Translations under genes and position numbers: made by a program
DNA from: Xanthobacteraceae bacterium
Lineage (GTDB): Bacteria; Pseudomonadota; Alphaproteobacteria; Rhizobiales; Xanthobacteraceae
Length of the DNA stretch: 5,700 bases
Reading direction: 5' to 3'
NCBI GenBank assembly: GCA_030039105.1
Contig: JASHQO010000068.1
Location: 1-5,700, forward strand
Part shown: in pieces, positions 5,289 through 5,700 of the stretch
How the letters are laid out: each line of letters opens with the position of its first letter
Numbering within the stretch: the stretch's first letter is position 1
Notes under the pieces: model-generated
Seen by the model: the letters and a program-made list of their open reading frames with translations, nothing else
What the model was told of the DNA's origin: nothing
Databases searched by the model: none

Positions 5289-5700
5289 GTGATTCTGTTT
5301 CCCGCCATCGACCTCAAGGAAGGGCTCGCCGTGCGCCTGCAGCAAGGCGACATGGCGCGCGCGACGGTGTTCAACCGCGACCCGGCGGCGCAGGCGGGCG
5401 CGTTCGCGCGCCAAGGTTTTGAATATCTCCACATCGTCGATCTCGACGGCGCCTTTGCCGGCAAGCCGATCAATGCCGCCGCCGTCGAAGGCATCCTGGC
5501 CGCGATAAACATTCCGGTGCAACTCGGCGGCGGCATTCGCGACCACGCCACGATCGACGGCTGGCTCGGCAAAGGGGTGACGCGGGTCATCATCGGCACC
5601 GCCGCAGTGCGCAATCCCGCCTTGGTGAAGGACGCGGCGCGGACGCATCCGGGCCGTGTTGCCGTCGGGCTCGATGCGCGCGACGGCAAAGTCGCGGTCG
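5289..5700 (+). CDS. hisA: HisA, phosphoribosylformimino-AICAR-phosphate isomerase (partial, C-terminus beyond window)
   Basis: A (beta-alpha)8-barrel enzyme that converts the aminoaldose ProFAR to the aminoketose PRFAR by Amadori rearrangement, giving the substrate of the HisH-HisF synthase. The first 137 residues are visible, a little over half of the usual 240-250. The catalytic aspartates are both present: D8 in FPAIDLKEG and D129 in GLDARDG. Phosphate-binding turns GGGIRD (80-85) and IIGTAAVRNP (101-110) are intact, as is the HIVDLDGA block at 48-55. The start is a GTG at 5289, giving the expected MILFPAIDLK; no in-frame ATG is available and no Shine-Dalgarno is visible, as the upstream sequence is the C-rich repeat. 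Expression may therefore be limited or may rely on reinitiation after hisH, 55 nt upstream. Confidence 0.95.
   Translation, partial: MILFPAIDLKEGLAVRLQQGDMARATVFNRDPAAQAGAFARQGFEYLHIVDLDGAFAGKPINAAAVEGILAAINIPVQLGGGIRDHATIDGWLGKGVTRVIIGTAAVRNPALVKDAARTHPGRVAVGLDARDGKVAV

Noticed and set aside
4859..5689. 276-residue - strand frame opposite hisH and hisA
   Set aside because: It is antisense to two enzymes with intact catalytic residues and crosses the tandem repeat; low-complexity composition typical of shadow frames.

Overview
The window is high-GC, tightly packed DNA with the look of an alphaproteobacterium of the order Hyphomicrobiales (Rhizobiales), near Bradyrhizobiaceae/Xanthobacteraceae. 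The lineage call is inference from four things: HslV carries the alphaproteobacterial N-terminal extension, the order hisB - DUF2628 gene - hisH - hisA is typical of that group, a Bug/TctC receptor sits alone, and the left edge carries half of an intergenic palindrome I associate with rhizobial genomes.

Left part (1-1370): a small + strand reading frame for 45 residues (154-291) runs tail-to-tail into a - strand Bug/TctC-type periplasmic solute receptor with a twin-arginine-type signal (288-1262). Their stop codons overlap. No TctA or TctB membrane partner is visible.

Middle (1371-3307, - strand): hslV and hslU encode the peptidase and the unfoldase ATPase of the HslVU (ClpQY) protease. Between them lies a 24-codon frame, not obviously listed as a gene, that starts 3 nt after hslV and ends in an ATGA overlap with hslU. 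Its sequence resembles the first strand and helix of a GNAT acetyltransferase. I read it as the remnant of a gene often found at this place in related genomes, now possibly serving to couple hslU translation to hslV.

Divergent control region (3308-3441): 134 bp separate hslV from the histidine genes. It holds a 14-bp perfect palindrome and a hairpin that places the likely hslV Shine-Dalgarno in its loop, plus a weak candidate promoter for hisB.

Right part (3442-5700, + strand): a histidine biosynthesis cluster. hisB is the imidazoleglycerol-phosphate dehydratase, followed by a DUF2628 membrane protein, hisH (glutaminase subunit of imidazole glycerol phosphate synthase, joined to the preceding gene by an ATGA overlap) and hisA (isomerase, GTG start, cut off by the window end). 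HisA makes the substrate of the HisH-HisF synthase, whose product HisB dehydrates, so three enzymes here cover consecutive steps; hisF would be expected just beyond the window. A three-unit, 12-13 bp tandem repeat with strong G-quadruplex potential on the template strand fills most of the hisH-hisA gap.

I see no wholly new multi-gene system. The best leads are the hslV-hslU micro-ORF, the G-quadruplex repeat and the two hairpins around the start of hslV and inside hisB.
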